Below, piece after piece: positions 1 through 9,757 of a DNA stretch of 64,000 nt. The stretch is from contig NZ_LS483250.1 in NCBI RefSeq assembly GCF_900465055.1, positions 2,418,001-2,482,000 of the forward strand, written 5' to 3'. The notes under the pieces are model-generated. The model ran no database searches, was not told the origin of the DNA, and saw only the letters and a program-made list of their open reading frames with translations. The DNA is from Moritella yayanosii. GTDB taxonomy: Bacteria; Pseudomonadota; Gammaproteobacteria; Enterobacterales; Moritellaceae. Position numbers and translations under genes: made by a program. Within the stretch, counting starts at the first letter, position 1. Every line of letters starts with the position of its first letter.

Positions 1-96
1 TAAAATAAGGTCAAATTATACGACTAAAAAACAAGGTTTTCACAGTATATAATATCGGTTTAATACAGAACCGAAATTTACGACACTATTTAATAA

Positions 97-124
97 CGAG
101 AATACAGTCTGACGTATATTCTCG
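97..124 (-). terminator. hairpin downstream of gpt
   Basis: An 8-bp inverted repeat (CGAGAATA / TATTCTCG) with a 12-nt loop lies just past the gpt stop on the minus strand. No strong U-tract follows, so it is only a possible terminator. Confidence 0.4.
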
Positions 125-133
125 GTGGTTTAA

Positions 134-595
134 TTAATCTTGTTTGCAGATTGGTTCTACAAATTCAATCACCATATCCCAAGGTAACTCAATCCAAGTA
201 TCCTGGCTAATAGCAGTAACAAAATCATCCACTAAATGCTCACCAAGGGGCTTTGCATAGACAGTAACAAATTTGCCTTTAGGGTACATTTGGCGAATTT
301 TCTTCGCTGTTTCACCACTATCAACTAAATCATCAATAATAATAAAACCTTCACCATCACCTGGTGCTGATTTTAATACTGTTATATCACGCTGATGATC
401 GTGGTCGTAGCTTGAGATACATACAGTATCAACATGACGTAAGTCTAATTCACGAGCAAGAATGGCTGCAGGTACTAAACCACCACGACTAACCGCAATG
501 ATACCTTTCCACTGTGTTGCAGGCAGAAGCTTACGAGCAAGTTTACGCGTATCACGCTGTAAATCATCCCAAGATACTATAAATTTATCACTCAT
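134..595 (-). CDS. gpt: xanthine-guanine phosphoribosyltransferase
   Basis: A 153-aa protein, near-identical in length and layout to E. coli Gpt (152 aa). It salvages guanine, xanthine and hypoxanthine by transferring phosphoribose from PRPP, probably at the inner face of the membrane. The PRPP-binding signature of type I phosphoribosyltransferases is visible as [13 protein letters not shown] at about residues 86-98, and the SRGGLVPA segment near residue 36 matches the family. It is transcribed away from pepD, and this gpt/pepD divergent pair also exists in E. coli, which supports both names. Confidence 0.96.
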   Translation of the reverse strand: MSDKFIVSWDDLQRDTRKLARKLLPATQWKGIIAVSRGGLVPAAILARELDLRHVDTVCISSYDHDHQRDITVLKSAPGDGEGFIIIDDLVDSGETAKKIRQMYPKGKFVTVYAKPLGEHLVDDFVTAISQDTWIELPWDMVIEFVEPICKQD

Positions 596-918
596 TTAAC
601 CAACCTCTATATACACTTAGCGAACGAACTAAGGTATAGCTATATAAAATCATCAACGAAGGGTTTACGTACAAAAATCCGACTTTGTACACACAATTTG
701 CAACCCGTAAAGATACCAGCACTTGACCATCAGGACAAGTTATTAGCTAGCAATTACCTCCTATGGAGTATTATAAGGCGACAACTTGTTTACGGTATCG
801 CATAACTATAGATTAACACAGTGGATTTGGAATATTACGCTTTACTATCTCAATAAACTGGAACATCCTTTGTCTCATGCTAAGTATAATGATTAATTCC
901 AACTAAGGAGCTACTGTA
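596..918. promoter_or_regulatory. gpt-pepD divergent intergenic region
   Basis: These 323 bp should hold both promoters. A perfect -10 hexamer TATAAT is at 885-890, about 29 bases before the pepD start, without a clear -35. A 7-bp dyad (GTACAAA / TTTGTAC) lies at 669-690 on the gpt side; its role is unknown. I see no further ORF or RNA gene. Confidence 0.4.
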
Positions 919-2376
919 GTGGCAAATTTAAGTAATTTAGAACCGCAAGTTGTCTGGCATATTTTTGAGCAAATGTGTGCCCACCCACGTCCTTCAAAGC
1001 ATGAAGAAAAAGTCTCTGCGTGGATCCAAAAATTAGCGAAAGATCATAATATTGAATGCAAAGAAGACAAAGTGGGCAACCTTATCCTACGTAAATCTGC
1101 GACCGCTGGTATGGAAGATCGTAAAGGTGTGGTATTACAAGCGCACATGGACATGGTTCCGCAAAAAAATTCTGACATCGAACATAACTTTGTTACTGAT
1201 CCTATTGATGCCTATGTTGATGGTGAATGGGTAACAGCCCGTGGTACAACATTAGGCGCTGATAATGGTATTGGTCTAGCAGCCAGTCTTGCCGTTATCT
1301 TTTCAGACAATATTGAACATGGTCCACTCGAAGTACTTGTCACTATCGATGAAGAAGCCGGTATGACTGGCGCGTTTGGTCTTGAAGCCGGTTGGTTAGA
1401 AGGTGACATCCTACTAAATACAGATTCAGAAGACGAAGGCGAAGTATACATGGGTTGTGCGGGCGGCATTGACGCTAACATTCAGTTCCCACTGCAACAT
1501 GAAGCCGCGCCAAGCGATCATCAAACATTTGAAATTGTTATTAAAGGTTTAAAAGGCGGTCACTCTGGTGTTGATATCCACCTAGGCCGTGGTAATGCCA
1601 ACAAACTATTAGCCCGTTTCCTAAAAGAAGCAGGTCGTGACATCGCGGTTCGTCTAGCAACCATCAATGGCGGTACGTTACGTAACGCTATCCCACGAGA
1701 AGCCTTCGCGATTGTTACCGTAGCACCAGCACAACGTGAAGAATTTAAAGCCTGCTTGGAATTTTTCACCCAAGCAATAAAAAAAGAACTCAGCGCAACA
1801 GAACCGTTTATCGAAGTAACCTTAACGCCAATTGTTGAGCAACCACAAGTATTAACCGTCGATTGCCAAACTCGTCTTATCGCGGCATTAAATGGGGTAT
1901 TTAACGGCGTTGTACGCATGAGTGACGAAGTTGAAGGTGTGGTTGAAACATCATCCAATCTAGGTGTCGTAGAAACACAAACTGATAACGTCTTTATCAA
2001 ATGTTTAATCCGCTCATTATCTGACTCTTGCCGCATTGATGCACAAGAAATGATTGCCTCGGTATTTGAATTAGCTGGCGGTAAGGTTGTGCTTGACGGC
2101 GCTTACCCAGGTTGGAAACCAGATACAACATCACCAATTATGCAAATAATGCGTGACGTATATGAAAAAGAGTTTGGTTCTGTACCAAAAATTATGGTGA
2201 TCCATGCTGGTCTTGAATGTGGTTTATTCAAAACATCATATCCAAACATGGATATGGCATCATTCGGTCCAACCATTTGCTTCCCACACTCACCTGATGA
2301 GAAAGTAAATATCACCACTGTTGATATGTTCTGGAAATACTTACAGGCGATCCTAAAAGCAATCCCAACAAAGTAA
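919..2376 (+). CDS. pepD: aminoacyl-histidine dipeptidase (peptidase D)
   Basis: A 485-aa cytosolic metallopeptidase of the M20 family that hydrolyses Xaa-His dipeptides such as carnosine. The zinc-site signatures are visible: LQAHMDMVPQ near residue 73, TLGADNGIG near 113, and a DEEAGMTGAFG stretch near 144 containing the catalytic and metal-binding acidic residues. Length matches E. coli PepD (485 aa). The start is GTG at 919, chosen because AAGGAG at 905-910 sits 8 bases upstream and the N-terminus aligns with the family. It ends at a strong hairpin terminator. Confidence 0.97.
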   Translation: MANLSNLEPQVVWHIFEQMCAHPRPSKHEEKVSAWIQKLAKDHNIECKEDKVGNLILRKSATAGMEDRKGVVLQAHMDMVPQKNSDIEHNFVTDPIDAYVDGEWVTARGTTLGADNGIGLAASLAVIFSDNIEHGPLEVLVTIDEEAGMTGAFGLEAGWLEGDILLNTDSEDEGEVYMGCAGGIDANIQFPLQHEAAPSDHQTFEIVIKGLKGGHSGVDIHLGRGNANKLLARFLKEAGRDIAVRLATINGGTLRNAIPREAFAIVTVAPAQREEFKACLEFFTQAIKKELSATEPFIEVTLTPIVEQPQVLTVDCQTRLIAALNGVFNGVVRMSDEVEGVVETSSNLGVVETQTDNVFIKCLIRSLSDSCRIDAQEMIASVFELAGGKVVLDGAYPGWKPDTTSPIMQIMRDVYEKEFGSVPKIMVIHAGLECGLFKTSYPNMDMASFGPTICFPHSPDEKVNITTVDMFWKYLQAILKAIPTK

Positions 2377-2433
2377 GCTAAACCAGGCTATATCGATTGA
2401 CTCATTTGCATTGCGTCAGCGAACAGTTATCAC

Positions 2434-2458
2434 AAAGCCAAGTCTCTAACTTGGCTTT
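2434..2458 (+). terminator. rho-independent terminator of pepD
   Basis: A perfect 9-bp stem (AAAGCCAAG / CTTGGCTTT) with a 7-nt loop is followed by a T-run on the plus strand, 57 bases after the pepD stop. Confidence 0.85.
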
Positions 2459-2522
2459 TTTGTAGCTAACATACTAATATAACGTATCGATTGCATTAAT
2501 CCCATCGCAGTAACAACAGGTG

Positions 2523-2786
2523 TATACCCAAGTTACTTCAAGATGCTATATCAGAGACGAGCAGGGATAACAGTACAAGGCGCAATATGTAGAGAATGGT
2601 TATTCCATTTTCAAATGTTGTAACGCTGTGCTGCTATTTCTGCTCGCCTCCCGTAGGGCAAGCCGAAAGAATGAATCTTCGGCGTTATGAAGTCTTAATT
2701 TAGAATAATTAAATCTTCGACTTCATGCCTTGAATCTCCTTTCCTTTCGGTTTGCTGATTGTGCATCTTGAAGTAGCTTGGGTATA
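2523..2786. mobile_element. 264-bp MITE-like element with 24-bp terminal inverted repeats
   Basis: The left end (2523-2546, TATACCCAAGTTACTTCAAG plus ATGC) and the right end (2763-2786) are inverted copies with 23 of 24 matches. The interior has no credible ORF but contains smaller dyads (for example around 2684-2725). The ends are A+T-rich with TA next to both boundaries, compatible with a TA target duplication, which I cannot prove. A second copy of the left arm, identical over 28 bases, occurs alone at 31343-31370. The element separates pepD from the next gene. Confidence 0.65.
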
Positions 2787-2867
2787 TATCCATTGAGGGA
2801 TGACGCTGCCCAGCAATATTTGCTACAATTTAGTTATATAAACAATCCGATGAAAGATAAGCGAGTG

Positions 2868-3272
2868 ATGATGAAAAAAATGGCCATTTTAATAATCAGC
2901 CTAGCCAGTAGCTTTTCGACATTTTCGACGCAAGCCAGTAGCGCAGACGACGCATGGAATGCCTCTAAAGAAGCGATGGGGGAAGCATGGGATAAAACCA
3001 AAGAAGCAACAAATAAAGCCATGGAAGCCGCAAAAGGTAAAACCGATGAGCTATTAGAAAAAAGTACAGATAATAGTGACGAATGGTTTGAATCCTTTAA
3101 AAAAGGCGCAGAATCGAGTTGGGATAAAACCAAACAAAAAATAGAAGAGTTAAAAAAAGAATTAGATGAAGCTCATAAATCATTATCAGAAAAAGATAAA
3201 AAAGAAGAGACACAATCGACACCAAAAGCAGCACCGATTGATAACGTTATTCCAGAATGGAAAAAAGCTTAG
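2868..3272 (+). CDS. small secreted, charged helical protein of unknown function
   Basis: A 134-aa protein from the ATG at 2868, with a clear signal peptide (MMKKMAILIISLASSFSTFS, cleavage probably after QAS near residue 24). The mature part is rich in Lys, Glu, Ala and Trp, with a repeated pattern AWD-K-T-KEA / SWDKTKQKIEELK that predicts amphipathic or coiled-coil helices. I do not recognise the family. The open frame extends back to a TTG at 2778, but that part overlaps the right arm of the inverted-repeat element and is unlikely to be coding. An ATG at 2850 is the alternative start. A 14-bp hairpin overlaps the stop codon. Confidence 0.7.
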   Translation: MMKKMAILIISLASSFSTFSTQASSADDAWNASKEAMGEAWDKTKEATNKAMEAAKGKTDELLEKSTDNSDEWFESFKKGAESSWDKTKQKIEELKKELDEAHKSLSEKDKKEETQSTPKAAPIDNVIPEWKKA

Positions 3273-3296
3273 TGCTAATACGTTAGCACTAAGCTT
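3265..3296 (+). terminator. 14-bp perfect hairpin overlapping the stop codon
   Basis: AAGCTTAGTGCTAA and TTAGCACTAAGCTT pair perfectly around a 4-nt loop (TACG). The left arm contains the TAG stop of the upstream gene. A short A+T-rich stretch follows. It may act as a bidirectional terminator between this gene and the convergent cysH. Confidence 0.65.
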
Positions 3297-3330
3297 TATT
3301 AATCAAGATAAGGTGATGATGGCATAACGA

Positions 3331-4092
3331 TTAAATACCACTACCACCCACTTCATCACTCTCTTCATGTAAACCACATTCACGTTTGAGACCAAAGAAG
3401 CGTGTCTCTTCTTCCGTCATGCCTGGTTGCAGCGGTTGTGACGTATGCACATCACCGACCGAAACATAATTCTGCTCCCACAACGGATGATAACTCAGCC
3501 CGTTATCTTGCAGATAATAATGAATATCTTTATTGCTCCAATCAATAATAGGCAAAAATTTAAAACAGCCATTTTGAATAGACAAGACCGGTAATGCTTC
3601 GCGACTCGATGACTGACTACGACGTAAACCAGAAAACCATACTTGTGCCCCCAATTCTTTCAGCGCACGTTTCATTGGTTCAACTTTATTAAGCACATTG
3701 TATTGGGTAATGCCCTCAACACCTTGTTCCCACAATTTACCATAACGCGATTCCTGCCAAGCAGCAGACTGCGGCGCGCTATATATCTGTAAATTAAGGC
3801 TGAGTTGTTGAGTTAACTCATCAATAAACTGATATGTCTCCGGGAATAAGTACCCGGTATCGGTTAAAATCACCGGAATATCAGCTTTAAACTGCGTTAA
3901 CAAATGCAAACACACGGCGGCTTGAATACCAAAGCTCGATGACAATACTAATTTGTCACCCAACTCAGTAACAGCCCAACCAACACGTTGCTGCGCTGTC
4001 ATCGCTTCTAGCAGAGCATTAACCACGGTTAAAGCTGCTTTCTGGCCTGCCTTGTCTAACCTTAATAATTCATCTAAGTTCAATTTAGCCAT
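3331..4092 (-). CDS. cysH: phosphoadenosine phosphosulfate (PAPS) reductase
   Basis: A 253-aa cytosolic enzyme that reduces PAPS to sulfite with thioredoxin or glutaredoxin. Visible hallmarks are the [10 protein letters not shown] and [11 protein letters not shown] segments of the PAPS-binding core and the C-terminal ECGLH motif with the redox-active Cys. There is no second cysteine pair, which fits the [4Fe-4S]-free PAPS-reductase type. The start is the ATG at 4092, not the upstream codon at 4110, because E. coli CysH starts at the equivalent residue and GAGAGA precedes it. It overlaps the cysI stop by 8 bp, so the two are translationally coupled. It is the last gene of cysJIH. Confidence 0.96.
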   Translation of the reverse strand: MAKLNLDELLRLDKAGQKAALTVVNALLEAMTAQQRVGWAVTELGDKLVLSSSFGIQAAVCLHLLTQFKADIPVILTDTGYLFPETYQFIDELTQQLSLNLQIYSAPQSAAWQESRYGKLWEQGVEGITQYNVLNKVEPMKRALKELGAQVWFSGLRRSQSSSREALPVLSIQNGCFKFLPIIDWSNKDIHYYLQDNGLSYHPLWEQNYVSVGDVHTSQPLQPGMTEEETRFFGLKRECGLHEESDEVGGSGI

Positions 4093-5773
4093 GGAAATCT
4101 CTCGACGCAATAATCACAGGTTTAATCACGCCACTGCGCACCACAAAATCACCAAAACGTTCATCTGGTAAGGCGTTACTTGCCCATGCCGCAATTAATG
4201 TATCAAGGATCGCTAAGATCTCTGCTTCACCAATATTTTCTCGGTACATCTTGTTTAAACGCATGCCGTTATTCTTTGCGCCCAAATACATATTGTATTT
4301 GCCTGGCCCTTTACCAACAAAGCCAACTTCTGCTAAGAATGGACGAGCACAGCCATTGGGACAGCCCGTCATGCGCATCACAAAGTGTTCGTCAGGAATG
4401 CCGTGTTTAGTGAGTAAATCTTCAACTTTAGTCACCAACGACGGTAAATAACGCTCTGCTTCAGCCATCGCTAACGCACATGTTGGCAGTGCAACACACG
4501 CCATTGAGTTTAAGCGTTGCTGACTTAATTTATCTGAATACAGACCATATAAACGTGCCAGACGTTCTATTTGTTCTTTATCCTGTTCAGCCACACCTGC
4601 AATGATTAAGTTTTGGTTGGCGGTCATTCTAAAATCACCGTTGTGGATCTTAGCAATTTCAACTAATCCGGTTTTAATCGGATGGGTTTCGGTATCAACG
4701 ATACGACCATTTTCAATAAACAGGGTTAAATGCCATTTATTATCAATACCTTTGATCCAACCAAAGCGATCACCACGAGTGGTAAACTCAATGGCTTTTG
4801 GTGTTTCAAATTTAATACCTGAACGTAATTCGACTTCTGCACGGAATTTATCCACACCATGGTCTTCCAGGGTGTATTTCAAACGTGCACGTTTACGATC
4901 AGTACGGCAACCCCAATCACGTTGTACTGTTAATACCGCTTTCGCGATTTTAACTGCATCTTCTGGTTTTACAAAACCAAAATCATCAGCTAAACGTGGG
5001 AAAGTATTCACATCACCATGGGTTGTACCCATACCGCCACCCACTAATACATTAAAACCAGCGAGCTTACCGTTATCGCCAATCGCCACAAAGTTTAAAT
5101 CATTGGCATGAATATCCACGTCGTTGTGTGGCGGAATAGCAACGGCAATCTTAAATTTACGTGGCAAGTAAGTAGACCCATACATAGGTTCAACTTCATT
5201 ACTATGCACTTTTTCACCGTCTAGCCATAATTCTGCATAGGCATTGGTATTTGGTAACAAGTCATCACTTAAACGAGTAGCCCACGCATAAGCTTCTTGG
5301 TGTAATGCTGATTCAACCGGGTTCGGTGTACACATTACATTACGGTTAACATCACCACAGGCGGCAATCGAATCCAAGTTAACCGAACCTAATGCTTGGA
5401 TCAATGGTTTCACTTGTGGCTTTAAAATACCATGGTACTGAAATGTTTGACGTGTCGTCAGACGGATACTGCCATAGATAGTTAAGTCACTGGCAATACG
5501 ATCTATCTCTAACCATTGCTCAGGAGTACAAATACCACCGGGAACACGCGCTCGTAGCATAAAGCTATGACGAGGTTCTAATTTTTGTTTCTGACGCTCG
5601 GCACGAATATCACGATCATCTTGCTGATAAAAACCATGAAACTTCGTTAATTGCATATCATCATCTGACAGTCCGCCTGTGATTTGATCTGCTAAGCCTT
5701 CAGCAATGGTGCCGCGTAAAAAATTACTTTCTGTTTTAATGCGTTCATTAACCGCTAATTTTTTGTCGTTCAT
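4085..5773 (-). CDS. cysI: sulfite reductase [NADPH] hemoprotein beta subunit
   Basis: A 562-aa siroheme and [4Fe-4S] protein that performs the six-electron reduction of sulfite to sulfide with electrons from CysJ. The four cluster ligands are visible in the ACVALPTC and GCPNGC motifs in the C-terminal third, and the nitrite/sulfite reductase ferredoxin-like half-domains are in the normal order. Length fits the family (about 570 aa). Its ATG shares one base with the cysJ stop (TGATG) and its end overlaps cysH, making a compact operon for assimilatory sulfate reduction. Confidence 0.97.
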   Translation of the reverse strand: MNDKKLAVNERIKTESNFLRGTIAEGLADQITGGLSDDDMQLTKFHGFYQQDDRDIRAERQKQKLEPRHSFMLRARVPGGICTPEQWLEIDRIASDLTIYGSIRLTTRQTFQYHGILKPQVKPLIQALGSVNLDSIAACGDVNRNVMCTPNPVESALHQEAYAWATRLSDDLLPNTNAYAELWLDGEKVHSNEVEPMYGSTYLPRKFKIAVAIPPHNDVDIHANDLNFVAIGDNGKLAGFNVLVGGGMGTTHGDVNTFPRLADDFGFVKPEDAVKIAKAVLTVQRDWGCRTDRKRARLKYTLEDHGVDKFRAEVELRSGIKFETPKAIEFTTRGDRFGWIKGIDNKWHLTLFIENGRIVDTETHPIKTGLVEIAKIHNGDFRMTANQNLIIAGVAEQDKEQIERLARLYGLYSDKLSQQRLNSMACVALPTCALAMAEAERYLPSLVTKVEDLLTKHGIPDEHFVMRMTGCPNGCARPFLAEVGFVGKGPGKYNMYLGAKNNGMRLNKMYRENIGEAEILAILDTLIAAWASNALPDERFGDFVVRSGVIKPVIIASRDFHG

Positions 5774-7569
5774 CAGTACACATCCCTCTGATAACGTTTA
5801 TTTCGACGTAGTTCAGCAACATACTCTTCTGCTTCGCTACGCGCTAATTTACCTTGTTCTGCTACAATTTCGATCAATGCTTCATTGACATCTTTCGCCA
5901 TTCTATCGCCATCACCGCAAACATAAACATGGGCGCCTTGCTCTAACCAGGCATACAGCTCTGCCGCATTTTCACGTAAACGGTCTTGCACATAAACTTT
6001 CTCTGCTTGATCGCGTGAGAAAGCCACATCCATTTTAGTCAATAGACCCGATTTCAAGTAGCCCTGCCATTCGGTTTGATACAAGAAATCATCAGTAAAG
6101 TGTTGGTTACCAAAGAATAACCAATTATTCCCGGCTGCTTCACGTACGTCACGTTCTTGTAAAAAAGCACGGAATGGTGCGATCCCGGTACCAGGACCAA
6201 TCATAATCACAGCTGTGTCATCGTTATTTGGTAGACGGAAGTTATCGTTGTGTTCAACAAAAACCTCAACCTCAGCACCTTCTTCGAGACGTTGCAGGAA
6301 ACCAGAAGCTCCACCAATACGCTGTTCACCGTTTTGCTGATAATCAACCACTGCAACAGTCAAATGCACTTCACCTTCAGCTTCATTAGGACTCGAAGCA
6401 ATGGAGTAAAGACGTGGCGTTAGTTTGCGTAAACCACTAATAAGTTGTTCTGCGGTTAATTTTGCTTTCTTTTCATCAATCACATCTAAGATTTGACGAC
6501 CATAACAATAGTGACGTAAGGCTGCTTTATCATCGAGTAATTTAGCTAATTTCTTTGAACCAGATAGTTCCGCATAAGCCTGAATGAAACTTGGATAACT
6601 CTGGGTTAATTCGAAACGATTAATCAGTGCATCGCGTAAAGTGTCAGTTTCATTTGCGACGGTAACCGTTTCGGTACCATCTAATTCCAGTTGGTCTAAA
6701 ATCGCATCGACAAGCACAGGATCATTCTTAAACCAGATCCCTAACGCATCGCCAGCTTGATAACGAATGCCGCTATCATCTAATGCAATTTCAACATGAC
6801 GAATATCTTTAGCAGAGAAACGCCCAGTGATCTTTTGATTCACTAATAGTTCGGTTTTAAATGGCTTCTTTTTTGTATACGTATTAGCAACATGATTTGA
6901 CGCCACAGCAGCAATCGGCGCTGCCGTCGTTGTTACTTCTTTTAGCGTTGCTTTAACTGCAGCAAGAGCCTGTTCGCTCCACGCAGCAACCATATCATCA
7001 TAATCAACATCACAGTCAGCACGTGCGACAACCGCTTCAGCACCCAGTGCAGCTAAGCGCTCATCAAACTCCAAACCGGTTTGACAATAGAACTCATAAC
7101 TTGAATCGCCTAATGCACAGACACTGTATTTAAGATCTGGTACTTTAGGGGCTTTTTTAGAGGCTAAGAACTCATGGAAAGCAACAGCATCATCTGGCGC
7201 TTCGCCCTCACCATTGGTACTCGCGACAATCAGCAAATGCGATTCTGTTTTCAATTCTTTGGCTTTATAATCTGCCATATTCACAAGTCGGGCTGAGATA
7301 CCTTGCGTTTGCGCTTGCTGATAAAGTTCTTCCGCTACGCCTTTGGCATTACCGGTTTGTGAACCAAATAAAATAGTGACTCGTTGAGCCGACTGAGAAA
7401 CAGCTCCCTGTGCCTGTACTTGAGCGCCAGATGCTTGACTTATCCCGGCCAAATATCCACTTACCCACGCGGTTTGCGTTGGTGACAAATCATTAAGTGC
7501 TAATTGCAATTGTGATAACTGCGGCTCACTCAACGGACTCGTCAATGATGATAGTTCCTTTAATAGCAT
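5773..7569 (-). CDS. cysJ: sulfite reductase [NADPH] flavoprotein alpha subunit
   Basis: A 598-aa diflavin reductase. It has an N-terminal flavodoxin domain (FMN loop near [12 protein letters not shown]), a connecting FAD domain with RLYSIASSP, and a C-terminal NADPH domain with [16 protein letters not shown] and YVCGDG. It ends in RDVY, as in diflavin reductases. It passes electrons from NADPH through FAD and FMN to CysI. I chose the ATG at 7569: GGAAG lies 7 bases upstream and the N-terminus then matches E. coli CysJ (599 aa). The 20 codons further upstream are probably leader. First gene of cysJIH. Confidence 0.96.
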   Translation of the reverse strand: MLLKELSSLTSPLSEPQLSQLQLALNDLSPTQTAWVSGYLAGISQASGAQVQAQGAVSQSAQRVTILFGSQTGNAKGVAEELYQQAQTQGISARLVNMADYKAKELKTESHLLIVASTNGEGEAPDDAVAFHEFLASKKAPKVPDLKYSVCALGDSSYEFYCQTGLEFDERLAALGAEAVVARADCDVDYDDMVAAWSEQALAAVKATLKEVTTTAAPIAAVASNHVANTYTKKKPFKTELLVNQKITGRFSAKDIRHVEIALDDSGIRYQAGDALGIWFKNDPVLVDAILDQLELDGTETVTVANETDTLRDALINRFELTQSYPSFIQAYAELSGSKKLAKLLDDKAALRHYCYGRQILDVIDEKKAKLTAEQLISGLRKLTPRLYSIASSPNEAEGEVHLTVAVVDYQQNGEQRIGGASGFLQRLEEGAEVEVFVEHNDNFRLPNNDDTAVIMIGPGTGIAPFRAFLQERDVREAAGNNWLFFGNQHFTDDFLYQTEWQGYLKSGLLTKMDVAFSRDQAEKVYVQDRLRENAAELYAWLEQGAHVYVCGDGDRMAKDVNEALIEIVAEQGKLARSEAEEYVAELRRNKRYQRDVY

Positions 7570-7810
7570 ATTACGGCTTCCACTGTGCTGAATTAGATAA
7601 AGATTAACGACTGTTAACGATAACCACAAAGAATAAATAATGATTTTTTATTCCTTTTTGTTATATTAAAACTTGCGACTCTGTGTCTACATAACAAATA
7701 AAATAAACTTTCCCAACAAGGTTAACACCTAACTTTAACATTTATAGTGCAATCCAACATACTTACATGGCAACATAGTTATTCCAAAAAACCATTAACA
7801 GGAACATAAA

Positions 7811-8584
7811 ATGGCAACTTATTTACTGACACAGTTAAATGAACAAGGTGTATTAACGTTAACCCTCAATCGATTAGATAAGCTCAATGCATTTAACAGC
7901 GCGTTTTATACCGAGCTAGCAGAGGCTTTTCGTCAGGCTGATCACAACCCAGCTGTACGTGTGGTGATACTGCGCGGGTCAGAAAGTTGTTTCAGTGCTG
8001 GTAATGACATGGCTGATTTCATGAATGGTATGGGCTTCTCTAAAGATCAGCCACTGATGCAGTATATGTGGGCATTATTACACTTCTCAAAACCAGTAAT
8101 TGCCGCAGTAGCTGGGCCAGCTATCGGTATTGGTACCACGATGCTCATGCATTGTGACCTCGTATACCTTGCCGATAACGCCGTACTGCGCCTGCCATTT
8201 ACTGACCTTGCCGCCGTACCAGAATATGCTGCCAGTCTGATATTACCGCGTCTTGCCGGTCATCAACGCGCCGCCGAACTGATGCTGCTTGCAGATAAAT
8301 TTGATGCTCAAACCGCATTGGAAATCGGCCTCGCTAATAAAGTACTTCCCGTTGATGAATTATTTGCAATGGCTGAAAAAAGTGCCTTAAAGCTAGCGGC
8401 GAAAGCGCCGGCATCGTTACGTAATACCAAAAAATTGATGAAAGCTGAGTTGATTAACCAAATAGAAAAAGTGATCGACGTTGAGCTTGAGTACTTCTCA
8501 GCGGCACTTGAAAGTGAAGAATCAAAAGAAGCAGTAAACGCTTTTATGCAAAAGCGGAAACCTGATTTCTCACGATTTAGTTAA
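7811..8584 (+). CDS. crotonase-fold enoyl-CoA isomerase (delta3,delta2 type)
   Basis: A 257-aa crotonase-superfamily protein. The oxyanion-hole segments FSAGNDMADF (near 61-70) and AGPAIGIG (near 101-108) are present. The two glutamates that enoyl-CoA hydratases need are absent: the positions align with Thr110 and Phe130. Instead the sequence has VPEYAAS with Glu138, where delta3,delta2-enoyl-CoA isomerases of the PECI/ECI2 type carry their catalytic Glu. I therefore prefer an isomerase that feeds unsaturated fatty acids into beta-oxidation over a hydratase. It stands alone, with AGGAA upstream of the ATG. Confidence 0.8.
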   Translation: MATYLLTQLNEQGVLTLTLNRLDKLNAFNSAFYTELAEAFRQADHNPAVRVVILRGSESCFSAGNDMADFMNGMGFSKDQPLMQYMWALLHFSKPVIAAVAGPAIGIGTTMLMHCDLVYLADNAVLRLPFTDLAAVPEYAASLILPRLAGHQRAAELMLLADKFDAQTALEIGLANKVLPVDELFAMAEKSALKLAAKAPASLRNTKKLMKAELINQIEKVIDVELEYFSAALESEESKEAVNAFMQKRKPDFSRFS

Positions 8585-8616
8585 TCGCATTCCACATGCC
8601 TATTTAATATGAATCG

Positions 8617-8713
8617 GCTGACCACTCTCTGACTACATTATTGATATTACGCAAAGTAGAACAAAATATAGCGCTTAGTTTTCTGTTCTACTTTACCTAT
8701 CAAAGCGGTCAGC
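8617..8713. repeat. nested inverted repeats after the isomerase gene
   Basis: An inner perfect 11-bp inverted repeat (AAAGTAGAACA at 8653-8663, TGTTCTACTTT at 8684-8694) is enclosed by an outer 7-bp repeat (GCTGACC at 8617-8623, GGTCAGC at 8707-8713). No T-run follows, so it is either a weak terminator or a small repeat element. Confidence 0.4.
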
Positions 8714-8830
8714 GCATAATCCAAGCCTTATACATGTTTATACGCACGTAGTGTCATAATGCGGCGAAGGCCTACGAGTGCGAAACTGTGCAATAGCATG
8801 TACTATTTATATTTGAAGCGGTAAATAATT

Positions 8831-9181
8831 ATGATAACAAACAGTGATGGTTATATTCAGCTAATTCACTTTTTAGCTGATAACTTAGCCATTTTTGAAC
8901 ACCATAACCAGCAAGGCTCCTCGACTACAGATACCATTGGCGATATTTTTTCCGAACATATCGCGACGAATACCATGGCGATGTGTAATCAACATCAACA
9001 GCTGACTGAAAAACATCGCTTTGTTATTATCCGTGAAATAGATGCCATTGTAGGGGATTTAGAAGAGGTATTATCCAGTGCTTGGGACGTACCACCAACG
9101 AATGAACAAATGACGTTTATCGAAGAATTCGTTGGCTTAATGAAAAATTTATTTGATAGTGAAATATCTAAATTAGTGTAA
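8831..9181 (+). CDS. small conserved protein, DUF3802-like
   Basis: A 116-aa acidic, mostly helical cytosolic protein without signal peptide or membrane segment. From memory it resembles the DUF3802 proteins of Vibrio and Shewanella (same length, same DGY start and Leu-rich N-terminus), but I cannot confirm this. Its role is unknown. The ribosome site is weak. A strong hairpin terminator follows, shared with the convergent ilvH. Confidence 0.7.
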   Translation: MITNSDGYIQLIHFLADNLAIFEHHNQQGSSTTDTIGDIFSEHIATNTMAMCNQHQQLTEKHRFVIIREIDAIVGDLEEVLSSAWDVPPTNEQMTFIEEFVGLMKNLFDSEISKLV

Positions 9182-9211
9182 GTGACTTTAAATAAAATTA
9201 AGTAAAAGAAA

Positions 9212-9240
9212 AAGCCAGCCCACATAACATGGGCTGGCTT
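9212..9240. terminator. bidirectional terminator between the DUF3802-like gene and ilvH
   Basis: A perfect 11-bp stem (AAGCCAGCCCA / TGGGCTGGCTT) with a 7-nt loop is flanked by A-rich sequence on the left and T-rich sequence on the right, so it can work on both strands. Confidence 0.88.
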
Positions 9241-9262
9241 TTTTATGCACATAAAAGCGAGA

Positions 9263-9757
9263 TTATGCTTTTAGACAACGCTCACCACGAGCGATACCAC
9301 AAACACCACTTCGAACTACTTCGACGATCTCAGTCTGTGACGCTAATGTTTTGATAAAACTATCAAGCTTATCGCTATCACCCGTCAGTTGTACGGTATA
9401 TAAAGAATCAGTGATATCGACAATTTGACCACGGAAAATATCCGATGTACGCTTCACTTCAGCACGGACAAAACCGGATGCTTTTACTTTAATTAATAAC
9501 AGCTCACGTTCAATATGTGCACCTTCGGTAAGATCACTTACTTTTAGCACATCAATCAGCTTATTCAATTGCTTCATGATCTGCTCGACAACAGCCCGAT
9601 CACCATTTGTAACCAAGGTTAAACGCGAAAGCGTGTCATCATCAGTCGTTGATACAGTCAAAGACTCAATATTGTAACCACGTTGTGAAAACAAACCAAC
9701 GATTCGTGACAAAGCACCTGATTCATTTTCTGTTAATACTGAAATTATACGTCTCAT
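9263..9757 (-). CDS. ilvH: acetolactate synthase small (regulatory) subunit
   Basis: A 164-aa protein with an N-terminal ACT domain ([20 protein letters not shown]) that binds valine for feedback control, and a C-terminal small-subunit domain. It partners IlvI in the first common step of branched-chain amino acid synthesis. Length matches E. coli IlvH (163 aa). Its ATG overlaps the ilvI stop by 4 bp (ATGA), indicating translational coupling and equimolar production. Confidence 0.96.
   Translation of the reverse strand: MRRIISVLTENESGALSRIVGLFSQRGYNIESLTVSTTDDDTLSRLTLVTNGDRAVVEQIMKQLNKLIDVLKVSDLTEGAHIERELLLIKVKASGFVRAEVKRTSDIFRGQIVDITDSLYTVQLTGDSDKLDSFIKTLASQTEIVEVVRSGVCGIARGERCLKA

Noticed and set aside
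2778-2867. Longer start for the secreted helical protein (TTG at 2778)
   Set aside because: It begins inside the right arm of the inverted-repeat element and would bury the signal peptide.
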